Made by a program: the position numbers and the translations under genes. A stretch of DNA of 64,000 bases from the NCBI GenBank assembly GCA_016712265.1, contig JADJRJ010000031.1, positions 124,001 to 188,000 on the forward strand. The letters run 5' to 3'. The notes beneath the pieces were generated by a model. It did not search any database and was not told the origin of the DNA. It worked only from the letters and a program-made list of their open reading frames with translations. The DNA comes from Gemmatimonadota bacterium (lineage in GTDB: Bacteria; Gemmatimonadota; Gemmatimonadetes; Gemmatimonadales; Gemmatimonadaceae). The first letter of the stretch is position 1; each line of letters opens with the position of its first letter. This document shows, piece by piece, positions 8,325 to 17,277 of this stretch.

Positions 8325-10319
8325 ATGTCTACGAGTCTTCGAACGCTCCCCGTCTTGCTCGTGGCGCTCGCACTGCCGCTGACGGCGCAAGAGGTCATGC
8401 GGCTGCGTATCCTGCCGCCTTCGCGGGTCGTGGCGGTGGGCGACTCATTGCGCCTGGTGGTCGAAGCGCTCGACGCCGGCGGCCGCGTGGTGGCCGGTGT
8501 CCCCGTCCGCTTCGCGGTGCAGGGGGGACGGATGCAGGGCAGCGTCGATTCCACGGGATTGGTGCGCGCGGGGTCTCCCGGGGTGATCCCACTATCTATT
8601 GCGGCGCTCCCTCGTGGTGGCCGGCCGGTGGTTGAGAAGATCGAGGTACGGCTCGTTCCAGGGCCGACGCGCAAGGTGGACGTCGCGCCCGTGGTGACGA
8701 AGATGCTGGTGGGGCAGCGCATTCGCCTGGACGCTACGCCGATCACGGCGACCGGGGACGCGCGCGAGGACGTGGTCTCATGGGCCAGCTCGAACCCGCG
8801 TGTGGCGTCGGTGACCGACGGGCTGCTTGCCGCCGTTGGCCCGGGGACCGCGACGCTCACGGTGCGCGCCGGGACTGCGGAGACAAACCGTACGGTGCAA
8901 GTCCTCCCGAGCACGGGGGTGACCGCCACGCTGGCACCGACCACCGTGCGCGCGCGGCAGGGCGACGTGGTGCGCTTTGCTCTCACCGTGAAGGACGCGC
9001 GCGGCCAGGCCATCACAGGGCTGACGCCGGCGTGGAGCTTCTCGCCGGGGCAGGGCGCGATCGACCAGGACGGCGCCTTTGTGGGTAACGTCCCGGGACG
9101 CTACAGCATCACTGCTTCCCTCGGTGCGCGCGAAGCGGTGAGCACGGTAACGTTGACCACCCGGGACGTGCGGCGCCAGGCGAAGGTCGTGGGCCACCTC
9201 AATCGCGCGGCGTTCCCCACCTCCGAGGTGTGGGTGCATCCCGATGGCAAGCACGCCTACCTGGGCACCACGCTCGGCGGCGACCGGATCTACGCGATCA
9301 ACATTGCCGATCCGTCCAAGCTGACGATCACCGACTCGATCGTGGCGAATTCCCGCTCGATGAACGACATGATGACGACCGAGGACGGCAAGTGGCTCGT
9401 CTTCACGCGGGAAGGAGCCACCGACCGTCGGAACGGCATCGTGATCGCGTCGGTCGCGGATCCGGCCCATCCAAAGCCGGTGGCCGAGTTCACGGATGGC
9501 GTGACCGCTGGCGTCCACTCGGCCTTCGTGTACACGCAGGCGAAGCACGGCACGCATGTCTACCTGACCAACAGTGGGACTGGCGCCCTGAACATCATCG
9601 ACATCAACGATCCCACCAAGCCACGGCGTGTGGGAGAGTGGATCTCGCGTGATACGCGCGCCGGGCGCTCCCTGCACGACATCGACGTGAAGGACGGGAT
9701 TGCGTACGTGAGCTATTGGAGTGACGGCCTGGTAATCCTCGATGTCGGCAACGGCTTGAAGGGCGGCAGCCCATCGAACCCGGTGATGATTTCCAACTAT
9801 CGCTACAATTCCGAGGCGCTGTATCCCGGGGCCGCATCGGACTGGGGGCCGGGGTTCATTAGCGGGACCCACACGGCATGGCGCCATGGGCGATACGTCT
9901 TCATCGCCGATGAGGTCTTTCCCCCCTACGCCCCCACGGGGACGTGGGACGTGGCGACGATCCGCGCGTACGGCCGGCTGCAAGTGATCGATGTGAGCAA
10001 CATTGAGCAGCCGAAGTCGGTGGCCTGGTATGAGCCCGAATACGGTGGAGCGCACAACATCTGGGCAGCGGGCGACACGTTGTATCTGGGGGCCTATAAC
10101 GGTGGCTTCCAGGTGTTTGACGTGAGCGGGGAGCTGCGTGGGGACCTGAAGGCCCAGGGCCGGACGATTGCCGAGTTCATGCCGGCATCGTCGACCGGCC
10201 ACACCCCCAACAAGACGATGACCTGGGGGGTCGTGGTGAAGAACGGCCACGCATTCGTAAACGACATGCTGTCCGGCTTGTGGGTCGTCAAGCTCGAGCC
10301 GAAACCTGTGGTGCCCTGA
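8325..10319 (+). CDS. secreted Ig-like / LVIVD beta-propeller protein
   Basis: 664 residues from the ATG at 8325, which gives a clean signal peptide ending LPLTAQ. Residues about 20-290 are three beta-sandwich segments of Big-2 type (VSWASSNPRVASV and the G-rich closing strand are typical). The remainder is a beta-propeller of LVIVD repeats with repeated IYAINIADPSK, LNIIDINDPTKP, LVILDVGNG and LQVIDVSNIEQPK strands. LVIVD proteins are usually surface or periplasmic binding scaffolds; no catalytic residues are apparent. It precedes carbonic anhydrase by 7 nt and could be co-transcribed with it. The exact ligand is unknown. Confidence 0.85.
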   Translation: MSTSLRTLPVLLVALALPLTAQEVMRLRILPPSRVVAVGDSLRLVVEALDAGGRVVAGVPVRFAVQGGRMQGSVDSTGLVRAGSPGVIPLSIAALPRGGRPVVEKIEVRLVPGPTRKVDVAPVVTKMLVGQRIRLDATPITATGDAREDVVSWASSNPRVASVTDGLLAAVGPGTATLTVRAGTAETNRTVQVLPSTGVTATLAPTTVRARQGDVVRFALTVKDARGQAITGLTPAWSFSPGQGAIDQDGAFVGNVPGRYSITASLGAREAVSTVTLTTRDVRRQAKVVGHLNRAAFPTSEVWVHPDGKHAYLGTTLGGDRIYAINIADPSKLTITDSIVANSRSMNDMMTTEDGKWLVFTREGATDRRNGIVIASVADPAHPKPVAEFTDGVTAGVHSAFVYTQAKHGTHVYLTNSGTGALNIIDINDPTKPRRVGEWISRDTRAGRSLHDIDVKDGIAYVSYWSDGLVILDVGNGLKGGSPSNPVMISNYRYNSEALYPGAASDWGPGFISGTHTAWRHGRYVFIADEVFPPYAPTGTWDVATIRAYGRLQVIDVSNIEQPKSVAWYEPEYGGAHNIWAAGDTLYLGAYNGGFQVFDVSGELRGDLKAQGRTIAEFMPASSTGHTPNKTMTWGVVVKNGHAFVNDMLSGLWVVKLEPKPVVP

Positions 10320-10326
10320 GGACCGG

Positions 10327-10968
10327 ATGAAGCAATTCGAAGCGATCTTTCGCGACAACGCGGCCTGGGTGGCGGCGAAGCTGGCGCACGACCCGGCGTA
10401 CTTCGAGAAGCTCTCGCGGGGACAGAGCCCGGAGATCCTGTATATCGGCTGCGCGGACAGCCGCGTGACGGCAGAGGACCTGATGGGGGCCGAGCCAGGG
10501 GAGATCTTTGTCCACCGGAACGTGGCGAACCTGGTCGTGGCGACCGACAACAACGTCAATGCGGTGGTGCAATTCGCCGTCGAGCAGTTGAAGATCAAGC
10601 ACATCGTGGTCTGTGGTCACTATGAATGCGGCGGCGTCAAGGCGTCGATGCATCCGAGCGATCTCGGACAGCTGAACAGCTGGCTGCAGTCGATCCGGGA
10701 TGTCTATCGCATCCACCAGGCGGAACTGGACGGCATGCCGGACCACCGGGAACGATTTGACCGGTTGGTGGAGTTGAATGTGCTGGAGCAGTGCCTGAAT
10801 ATCGTGAAGATCGACCATGTCCAGCGGGCCTGGTACAAGACCGGCTTTCCGCAGATCCACGGATGGGTGTTCGACGTGCGGACGGGACGGTTGATTGACC
10901 TGGAACTCAAGATCGGTGACGAGTTCGAGTCGATCCGGAAGATTTATGACCTGCGGCCGATTGATTAG
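10327..10968 (+). CDS. can: beta-class carbonic anhydrase
   Basis: It interconverts CO2 and bicarbonate in the cytoplasm. The 213-residue length is normal for the family. The zinc ligands are all present: Cys42 in CADSR, His98 and Cys101 in GHYECGG. The catalytic pair Asp44/Arg46 is also visible. It starts 7 nt after the stop of the LVIVD propeller gene, so the two may share a transcript, and no separate promoter is evident. This is one of the most secure calls in the window. Confidence 0.97.
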   Translation: MKQFEAIFRDNAAWVAAKLAHDPAYFEKLSRGQSPEILYIGCADSRVTAEDLMGAEPGEIFVHRNVANLVVATDNNVNAVVQFAVEQLKIKHIVVCGHYECGGVKASMHPSDLGQLNSWLQSIRDVYRIHQAELDGMPDHRERFDRLVELNVLEQCLNIVKIDHVQRAWYKTGFPQIHGWVFDVRTGRLIDLELKIGDEFESIRKIYDLRPID

Positions 10969-11032
10969 CGATTGAGACGGCACACAGCAGACGGCGGTCC
11001 ATCACCCAACGAGTTAACACGGGAGTCACATC

Positions 11033-11476
11033 ATGGCATCATTCATTCGACGCGCGACGGCGGTATGGCAGGGCACGGGCAAGGACGGCTCGGGGCACCT
11101 ATCGAGCACCAGCGGTGCGCTGGCCAACACGCCGTACGGCTTTGCGGCGCGTTTCGTGAGCGAGGACGGGCAGGCCGGGACCAACCCCGAGGAACTCATC
11201 GGGGCTGCGCACGCGGGGTGCTTCACCATGGCGCTCTCCTTCCAGCTCGCGGGCGCGGGATTCACGCCGGAGTCGCTGACGACCATCGCCCACGTGACGG
11301 TCGAAAAGAAGGAAGCGGGTTTCGAAGTCACCGGCATCACGCTCGAGCTGAACGGTAAGGTGCCGGGGATCAGTGGGGAACAGTTCCAGCAGCTGGCGAC
11401 CAACGCCAAGCTGGGCTGCCCGATTTCCAAGGCGCTGGCCGCCGTACCGATCACCTTGCAGGCCACCCTGGGCTGA
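11033..11476 (+). CDS. osmC: OsmC family peroxiredoxin
   Basis: It detoxifies organic hydroperoxides. At 147 aa it matches OsmC/Ohr length. The two redox cysteines are present: Cys63 in HAGCFTMA and Cys129 in KLGCPIS. The TNPEELIGAAHAGC block and the closing SKALAAVPITLQATL are characteristic of the OsmC subgroup. The ATG at 11033 follows a GAGTCAC context without a strong ribosome site. It sits 64 nt after carbonic anhydrase and is followed by a strong GC hairpin. Confidence 0.95.
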   Translation: MASFIRRATAVWQGTGKDGSGHLSSTSGALANTPYGFAARFVSEDGQAGTNPEELIGAAHAGCFTMALSFQLAGAGFTPESLTTIAHVTVEKKEAGFEVTGITLELNGKVPGISGEQFQQLATNAKLGCPISKALAAVPITLQATLG

Positions 11477-11509
11477 GACGGCGTTAGGTCGTCTGGCTCC
11501 ACGACACGG

Positions 11510-11529
11510 GCCCCGGCTTCCGCCGGGGC
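11510..11529 (+). terminator. GC-rich hairpin after osmC, REP-like copy 2
   Basis: GCCCCGGC at 11510-11517 pairs perfectly with GCCGGGGC at 11522-11529 around a TTCC loop. No T tract follows, so it may be a rho-independent-like terminator or a member of a small intergenic repeat family shared with 2358-2375. Confidence 0.55.
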
Positions 11530-11569
11530 ACCTGGGTGGGGTATCGCGAGCGGTGATGAGAGCCCAACG

Positions 11570-11595
11570 ACCCTGGTCGCGGCGTTCGCCAGGGT
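11570..11595. repeat. second inverted repeat between converging genes
   Basis: ACCCTGG at 11570-11576 pairs with CCAGGGT at 11589-11595. It lies just before the stop codon of the leftward serine hydrolase and could contribute to bidirectional termination with the hairpin at 11510-11529. Confidence 0.45.
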
Positions 11596-11613
11596 GCGAA
11601 CCCTCGTCCTTGC

Positions 11614-13047
11614 CTAACGTGGTGTGGTGGCCACTCGCGTCGCCACAATACCTCGCACACGACCCGCATCGATCGCGAAGCGCGTGACGCGGCCGCGCGC
11701 GTCGCGCGCAAAGGTGATGCTCAGTCCGCGCGGCACGCCGAAGGTATCCTCCCCGGATCGGGGAAGTCGCTCGTTCACGCCCCGGCCGATGCGCATGGTG
11801 ACTCCATTCGTATCCGCTTCCACCTGGTAGGTCGCGTCCACCTCGGCGGCGTAGTAGGTGCCGACATAGGCGGTGGCCTGCGCCGCGGTCAGGGGCGGTG
11901 GCGCGGGGAGCGTGGGGCGCGGTGCCGCTGCGGCGAGGGCCGGCGCGGCGGCAGCCGCGGTGGCCGGTCCCAGGCGATCACGGAGTACAATCGCGGCCAC
12001 CGCATCGGCGAGGGCGCTGGGATTGATGGTGCCGAGGTTGCACAAGGTCGCCACCGCGGTCTTTGCCTCCGGGAAGCGCAGCAGCTCGGCGCGATAGCCG
12101 GCCCACGAGCCGCCATGTCGCACCCGTCGCAAGCCGCGATGTTCGTCGACAAACAGGCCGAGGGCGTAGGCGATGGTGGAGTCATTGTTGAGCTTGCCCC
12201 GCGTGTGGAGGTCGCGTAGCAGGCGTTCACCACCGACGGTGGGCGTGTAGAAGTTGCCATCCCACTTGATGAGGTCTTCTATCGTCGTGTAGACCGCCCC
12301 GTCCCCGGTCTGCTCGAACAGCGACATGTCGATGGCGAAGCCGGTGGTGGACGGGCTGTATCCGGTCGCCCGTTGCGCGACGATCATGCGGTGGTCGTCG
12401 TGGAAGTGCGTGTCGTGCATGCCCAATGGAGCGAAGATCCGCTCGTGCGCAAACTGGGCGAGGGTCTTGCCGCTCACGCGCTTGACGATCTGTGAAAGCA
12501 GGAAGAAGCCGGAGTTCGAGTACAGGAACTCGGCGCCGGGCTCGAAGTTGAGCGCCTGCTGCCGGACGATGAGGTCGAGGGCATCCTGGTCGCCCGTCAC
12601 GCCATCGAAGTCCGTGCCGTGCAGCCCCATGAGGGTGAGGTAGTCGCGCAAGCCGCTCGTATGGTTGAGCATATGGCGGATCGTGAGCGGGCGCTGGTAG
12701 GCGGGCAGCTCCGGGATGTATGTCCGCACCTCGTCGTCAAGGTTGAGCTTGCCGTCCTGCTGCAGGAGGACAACGGCGGTCGCGGCGAACTGCTTGGATG
12801 TGGAGCCGATGTCGAACACGGTGCGCGCCGAGATGGCGATCCCATGTTCGAGATTCGCCATTCCGTACCCACGCGTGTAGGTGATCGCCCCGTTCTGGTA
12901 GATGCCGAGGGCACACCCAGGGGAGGTCGTGCGGTCGTAGGCGGCAAAGACGGAGTCGATGCGGCGGATGTCCGCAGTCGCGATGGATTGACCGGCTGCC
13001 GGAGTGACCAGCAGCGCGAGTGTGAATGCGCAGGTGAGGAATCGCAT
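11614..13047 (-). CDS. secreted serine hydrolase, beta-lactamase / class C family
   Basis: It is an exported penicillin-binding-protein-like hydrolase (beta-lactamase, esterase or D-peptidase activity cannot be separated by sequence). It has 477 residues from the ATG at 13047, which begins a signal peptide ending PAAGQ. The SxxK motif is STSK (about residue 82, with GSTSKQFAA) and the second motif is YSNSG. The RHGGSWAGYR segment occupies the place of the third motif. An Ala/Pro-rich linker (about residues 365-400) leads to a small C-terminal beta domain. The stop codon lies in the octamer CGTTAGGC. No classical resistance context is seen. Confidence 0.88.
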   Translation of the reverse strand: MRFLTCAFTLALLVTPAAGQSIATADIRRIDSVFAAYDRTTSPGCALGIYQNGAITYTRGYGMANLEHGIAISARTVFDIGSTSKQFAATAVVLLQQDGKLNLDDEVRTYIPELPAYQRPLTIRHMLNHTSGLRDYLTLMGLHGTDFDGVTGDQDALDLIVRQQALNFEPGAEFLYSNSGFFLLSQIVKRVSGKTLAQFAHERIFAPLGMHDTHFHDDHRMIVAQRATGYSPSTTGFAIDMSLFEQTGDGAVYTTIEDLIKWDGNFYTPTVGGERLLRDLHTRGKLNNDSTIAYALGLFVDEHRGLRRVRHGGSWAGYRAELLRFPEAKTAVATLCNLGTINPSALADAVAAIVLRDRLGPATAAAAAPALAAAAPRPTLPAPPPLTAAQATAYVGTYYAAEVDATYQVEADTNGVTMRIGRGVNERLPRSGEDTFGVPRGLSITFARDARGRVTRFAIDAGRVRGIVATRVATTPR

Positions 13048-13128
13048 CAGGGAACTGGAGGGGAGCTGGGGTGCCACGAACAAGTGAGCGAAAGCGTCCA
13101 CAGGCTGGAGGCGGCCGGCCGCATGGGC

Positions 13129-14121
13129 TCAGGACGCGCTGAACAGCACGGCGACCTTCGCCAGGTCGATATTGCCGCCGCAGATGATCGGGACCACGCG
13201 GGCGCCGTGCGGGATCAGCGGATGTGGGGCGAGGAGCGGTGCGACAGCGGCACCGGCCGACGGTTCCACAAAGAGCTTGCAGCGTTCCATGAGGACGCGC
13301 ATGCCGTCCAGGATCTGCGCTTCGCTGACCGTGATGACCTCGTCGACCAGCGCGCGCACATGGGCAAACGCGTTCGCTCCCGTGAACGGCGGCGCCAACC
13401 CATCGGCGATGGTTGTGTTAATCTGGAGTCGTTGGGGACTGCCCGCCGCAAGGGAGAGCGACATCACCGCGGACCCCTCGGGCTCGATGCCGATCACCCG
13501 GGCGGACGGCCGGAGCGCCTTGACCGCAGCGGCCACGCCGGAGAGCAACCCGCCACCTCCGCACCCCACCAGGACGACATCCACGTCCGGGACATCCTCG
13601 AGGATCTCGAGCCCCACCGTTCCCTGGCCGGCGATCACGCGCGGGTCGTCGAACGGATGGATGAGCGTGCGCCCTTCGCGCTCCATGATGCCGCGCGCGG
13701 TCGCGAGCAGGTCGTCCGTCGTCTGGACCACCGTCCCGCCGTAGCCGCGTGTTGCCTCGACCTTGCTGGCCATGGCCGTGGCCGGCATGACGATGGTGGC
13801 GGCAACGCCAAGTTGGGTCGCTCCCCAGGCCAGCGCCTGCGCGTGGTTGCCCGCACTCATGGACACGACGCCGCGCGCCCGCTCGTCGGGGGTGAGCTGG
13901 GCGAGGGTGTTGATCACCCCCCGGACTTTGAACGACCCGGTCTTCTGGAACAGCTCCAGCTTGGGGGAAACCCGGGCGCCGGAGGTGCGGGAGAGGTACT
14001 CGGAGCTCCCCTGGCCGGTGCGGTGGACCTTGCCCCTGATGCGTTCCTGGGCGGCGCGGAGGTCGTCTATGGTGGTCAACGTCATCCGGGAAAGGTGCGA
14101 GCCCTCCGGTCCAATCGCCAT
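13129..14121 (-). CDS. PLP-dependent threonine/serine dehydratase or serine racemase
   Basis: Fold-type II PLP enzyme of 330 residues with no C-terminal regulatory domain. It therefore resembles catabolic threonine dehydratase or serine racemase rather than biosynthetic IlvA. The Schiff-base Lys lies in KTGSFKVRG, the substrate-binding loop is SAGNHAQ, and the phosphate-binding loop is GCGGGGLLSG. Two starts are possible, 14121 or an internal ATG at 14085 (MTLTTIDDL). A purine-rich GGAGGG lies between them, too distant to decide. It deaminates threonine/serine to the keto acid or interconverts serine isomers; which one cannot be read from sequence. Confidence 0.9.
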   Translation of the reverse strand: MAIGPEGSHLSRMTLTTIDDLRAAQERIRGKVHRTGQGSSEYLSRTSGARVSPKLELFQKTGSFKVRGVINTLAQLTPDERARGVVSMSAGNHAQALAWGATQLGVAATIVMPATAMASKVEATRGYGGTVVQTTDDLLATARGIMEREGRTLIHPFDDPRVIAGQGTVGLEILEDVPDVDVVLVGCGGGGLLSGVAAAVKALRPSARVIGIEPEGSAVMSLSLAAGSPQRLQINTTIADGLAPPFTGANAFAHVRALVDEVITVSEAQILDGMRVLMERCKLFVEPSAGAAVAPLLAPHPLIPHGARVVPIICGGNIDLAKVAVLFSAS

Positions 14122-14180
14122 GTGAGGGATGGGCGCGGCCTTGAGCGGGCCCCCCCTCCCCCCTAGCTTCCCTCCTCCAC

Positions 14181-14252
14181 GGCGCCGTAGCCAAGTGGTA
14201 AGGCAGCGGTCTGCAAAACCGCTATTCGCCGGTTCGATTCCGGCCGGCGCCT
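14181..14252 (+). tRNA. tRNA-Cys (anticodon GCA)
   Basis: A complete cloverleaf is readable. The acceptor arms are GGCGCCG and CGGCGCC and the anticodon arm is GCGGT/ACCGC with loop CTGCAAA. The T arm is GCCGG/CCGGC with loop TTCGATT. The discriminator is T, as expected for cysteine tRNA. The D stem is three pairs. The 3' CCA is not encoded. The gene begins 59 nt from the leftward dehydratase start and precedes the aconitase X gene by 24 nt. Confidence 0.97.
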
Positions 14253-14276
14253 CTTTATCGACAGGGCTGGGGGTCC

Positions 14277-16033
14277 ATGACGAAGACGTCCTTGCGACTC
14301 TCCGCTGACGAGCGGGCGATGCTCGCCGGTGAAGGCACCCGGGCCGAGCAGATGGCCATGGGCCTGGTCGCCCGCCTCGCGTCGATCACCGGCGCGACCG
14401 AACTCCTCCCGATCACCCGCGCACACATCGACGGCTGCCTCTACCACGGGCAGGCCTCGGTCGATTTCGCGCGGACGATGGCTGACGCGGGTGGCCAGGT
14501 CCGGGTTCCGACCACCCTGAACGTCGGGATCATCGACCTCCTGCACCCCGAGCTGTTCCGCGGCGATCCGGCCGTGGCCGCCGCTGGCCGGGAGATGATG
14601 GCCCACTACCGCACGATGGGGTGTCGCCAGACCTGGACCTGCGCGCCGTACCAGCTGGTCGAGCGTCCCTCACTCGGCGAACAGGTCGCCTGGGCGGAAT
14701 CGAACGCGATCGTCTTCTGCAACAGCGTGCTCGGCGCGCGCACCGAGCGGTACGGCGACTTTATCGATCTGGCCGCGGCGATCACGGGCCGGGTGCCAAA
14801 CACGGGACTGCATCGCGACGAAGGACGCCTGGGCCAGGTCCTGGTGCGCGTGCGGAACGTGTCGCCCGAGGAGATCGGCGAGGATCTCTTCTTTGCCGCG
14901 CTGGGACACATGGTGGGGCGGTTGGTGGGCACGCGGATCCCGGTCATCGAGGGGGTCGAGGCGGCGCGCGGGAGGATGACCTCAAGGCCCTCGGCGCGGC
15001 GTCGGCGTCGGCCGGTGCCGTTGCGATGTTTCACATGGTTGGGGTCACCCCCGAGGCCCCGGATCTCACGACCGCCTTCGGTGGACGTGCCCCCGAACGC
15101 ACCTTCGAGATCGGCCCGGACGAGATGGCCGCTGCCCTCGCCGAGCTTTCGACCCCGACCACGCAGCTCCTCGGAACGATCTCGGTCGGGACGCCGCATT
15201 TCTCCTACGACGAGTTCCGGCGCGTGGCGGCGCTCTTCGCCGGACGACGTGTCGCACCGGGACTGGCGTTCTACATCTCCACCGGGCGCGACGTGCTGGC
15301 CCGCGTCGACGCCGAAGGGTGGGGCGACGCGCTGCGGGCGACTGGGGTGACGATCGTGACCGACACCTGCACCTACCTCACGCCGATCCTCCGCGAGCGT
15401 CCCGGTGCCGTGATGACCAACTCGGCGAAGTGGGCGTGGTATGCCCCCGGCAACCTGGGGTACGAGGTGATCTTCGCGACGTTGGATGATTGCGTCGAGT
15501 CCGCGGTGCAGGGCGTCCGGGTGACGCGGCCACTCCCGCGCCGGGCGCCCGCGCAAACGTCGGCGCCGGCGACACATGAGGGTTCGTCGTCGGCGAGCCC
15601 CACGGTCCCAGGAGACGCCGGGGCGGCGGGCGCGACATTGATCAAGGGGAAGGCCAGTGGATTGGTGCTCGCCCTCGACGAGCCACTTTCGTTCTGGGGT
15701 GGGGTGCGCGAGCACGATGGCCGCATCATCGACGTGCACCATCCACAGCAAGGCCACAACGTGGCCGGGAAGGTGTTGGTGATGCCCGGGGGCCGGGGGT
15801 CGAGTTCCAGCTCGAGTGTGCTGGCCGAACTGGTGCGCGGCAGGGTGGCCCCCGCCGGGATCGTGCTCCGCACGCCCGACCCTATCCTCGCGCTGGGGGC
15901 CATGGTCGGAGAGTTGCTGTATGAGCGAACCGTCCCGATGCGGGTGCTCCCACCGGACGAGTACGCTGCAGCACAGTCCGCTGCACAGATCCGGATCGAT
16001 GGAGACGCAGTACAAGTCGTATCGCCGTCCTGA
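14277..16033 (+). CDS. aconitase X, fused large and small subunits (frameshifted here)
   Basis: AcnX proteins dehydrate small hydroxy acids; known bacterial members act on cis-3-hydroxy-L-proline and archaeal ones on mevalonate 5-phosphate. Residues 1 to about 230 read in one frame from ATG 14277. The continuation, from EDDLKALGAA onward, is in another frame ending at 16033. One extra G in the GGG run at 14970-14972 restores a single protein of about 585 residues. The large-subunit part includes GRTERYGDF-like and FHMVGVTPEAPDL segments. A Ser/Ala/Pro linker follows, then the small swivel domain with PGGRGSS and RTPDPILALGAMVGE. The substrate is unresolved. I judge the frameshift to be a sequence error. 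Confidence 0.85.
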
Positions 16034-16053
16034 GGGCTGCCACGCGGACGCGG

Positions 16054-16096
16054 TGACCGAGAATCGGTCAGGGTGGCCCCCGCACGTTCCGGGGGC
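16054..16096 (+). terminator. double hairpin after aconitase X
   Basis: TGACCGA (16054-16060) pairs with TCGGTCA (16064-16070) around GAA. GCCCCCG (16076-16082) pairs with CGGGGGC (16090-16096) around cacgttc. Both lie directly downstream of the aconitase X stop codon. There is no T tract, so the terminator role is likely but not certain. Confidence 0.55.
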
Positions 16097-16151
16097 GTAA
16101 CGGCACGGGTCTTCCATGTGACGGTTACTGAACCATCCACCATCGGTCGAC

Positions 16152-16628
16152 TTGTCCCGCGTCTTCGCCGTGCTCCTTGTTGGGTTGGCCGCCGGTGCGT
16201 GTCACGCGCCGGGCGAGGCTCCGCCGACGGCGGCGAACGACGCGGTGGCGCATGCGTTGATCGACTCCCTGGTCGTGGACGAGGCGCGGGCGGCTGATCG
16301 GTACCAGCGCATCGTCAACCGGTTCGGGGGTGTCGCGCCCTTCGTGGAGCTGGCCGTTGCTCCGCGTCCGCGACTCGATGCCCTCCTGGACGTCGTGGCG
16401 CGTCGTGGATGGGTGGCTCCCGACCCCTTTGCGGGCCAGATCGGGCTTGAGGTCTACGCGGACGTTGCCGGTGCCTGTGACGTCGCTGCGCGGTTCACCC
16501 AGTTGATGGTCAACCGGTACGACCGGCTGCTCGCCCGAACGCTCGACACCGACATTCGCGCGGTCACGCGATCCAATCGCGCCGCCGCCATCGGCGCGGA
16601 CCTCGCGCGCACCACGGCCTGCCACTGA
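16152..16628 (+). CDS. small lipoprotein, ferritin-like helical domain (tentative), paralogue 1
   Basis: 158 aa from a TTG start, with a lipoprotein signal ending LAAGAC. The mature part is helical and contains DSLVVDEARAADRY (about residue 38) and a final RSNRAAAIGADLARTTAC. It closely parallels the next gene in the DSLVxDExRAxxxY and NRAAxxxADLA segments, so the two arose by tandem duplication. The acidic DExRA helix recalls DUF2202/ferritin-like proteins, but I cannot confirm metal ligands. It is probably co-transcribed with the downstream gene, 2 nt away. Function unknown. Confidence 0.75.
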   Translation: MSRVFAVLLVGLAAGACHAPGEAPPTAANDAVAHALIDSLVVDEARAADRYQRIVNRFGGVAPFVELAVAPRPRLDALLDVVARRGWVAPDPFAGQIGLEVYADVAGACDVAARFTQLMVNRYDRLLARTLDTDIRAVTRSNRAAAIGADLARTTACH

Positions 16629-16630
16629 TC

Positions 16631-17158
16631 ATGACCACTGCACGAGTTCGGTCCCCTCGCGTGTCGCCGCGTCACCTCCTGGCGTTGGTCACGGCCGCGC
16701 TCCTCGCCCTCGCCGCGACGGCGTGCGGCCCAGGTAGTTCGCTGTTTGTCCCCGCTGAGCGACTGTCTCCGTCGCTGGCCGCCGTCGTGGACTCCCTGGT
16801 GCTGGATGAATGGCGGGCGCAAGCGCTGTATGGCGATGCCGCGGATCGATTCGCCGGGGCCGCGCCGTTCCCTGCGCTGGAACGTGCCCAGGGGGATCGT
16901 GTGGGATACCTCCTGCGGATTTACGAGCAATACCCGGCGTTCCCCCCGGTGAATCCCTGGGGCGTCACGGCGGCGCGCGAGGTGAATCCGTCGCAGGCAG
17001 GGGTCTGCGCCCTCGCGGCCGCACACGAGCAGGCGACGGCCGATCGCTATACGCGTGCGTTATCACTCAAGCCGCCGCCCGTGGTGGAGAAAGTGCTCAA
17101 GGTGAACCGCGCCGCGACATTGTCTGCGGACCTCGCCGCGGCCAAGCGGTGCCGTTAG
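16631..17158 (+). CDS. small lipoprotein, ferritin-like helical domain (tentative), paralogue 2
   Basis: 175 aa, ATG start 2 nt after the preceding stop. A positively charged N-terminus and hydrophobic stretch end at the lipobox LAATAC. It shares DSLVLDEWRAQALY and VNRAATLSADLAAAKRC with its upstream neighbour but has a different middle, with a Pro-rich YPAFPPVNPWG insertion near residue 100. Both proteins end with a Cys in the last few residues. Its stop codon is part of a CGTTAGGC octamer. Envelope location is predicted from the lipobox; the function is not recognised. Confidence 0.75.
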   Translation: MTTARVRSPRVSPRHLLALVTAALLALAATACGPGSSLFVPAERLSPSLAAVVDSLVLDEWRAQALYGDAADRFAGAAPFPALERAQGDRVGYLLRIYEQYPAFPPVNPWGVTAAREVNPSQAGVCALAAAHEQATADRYTRALSLKPPPVVEKVLKVNRAATLSADLAAAKRCR

Positions 17159-17223
17159 GCGCGGGATCCGGCGTTAGCACCAGCTGAGCCCCTGCTCCTC
17201 CGATGGGCGGGGAGCTTGTGAAA

Positions 17224-17270
17224 AACGGCAGACAGCAAACGCATCGGTTCGTCGTCTGCCGTCTGCCGTT
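17224..17270. terminator. bidirectional hairpin between converging genes
   Basis: AACGGCAGAC at 17224-17233 is perfectly complementary to GTCTGCCGTT at 17261-17270, with a further GTCTGCC copy at 17254-17260. It sits between the end of the lipoprotein pair and the end of the leftward S9 peptidase. A run of five A precedes it, which reads as T on the leftward strand, so it fits a terminator for the peptidase gene. Confidence 0.65.
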
Positions 17271-17277
17271 CCGTTCC

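Noticed and set aside
11614..13047. Antibiotic-resistance beta-lactamase
   Set aside because: The SxxK family motif is present, but the C-terminal extension and gene context fit a general secreted serine hydrolase; resistance cannot be claimed from sequence.
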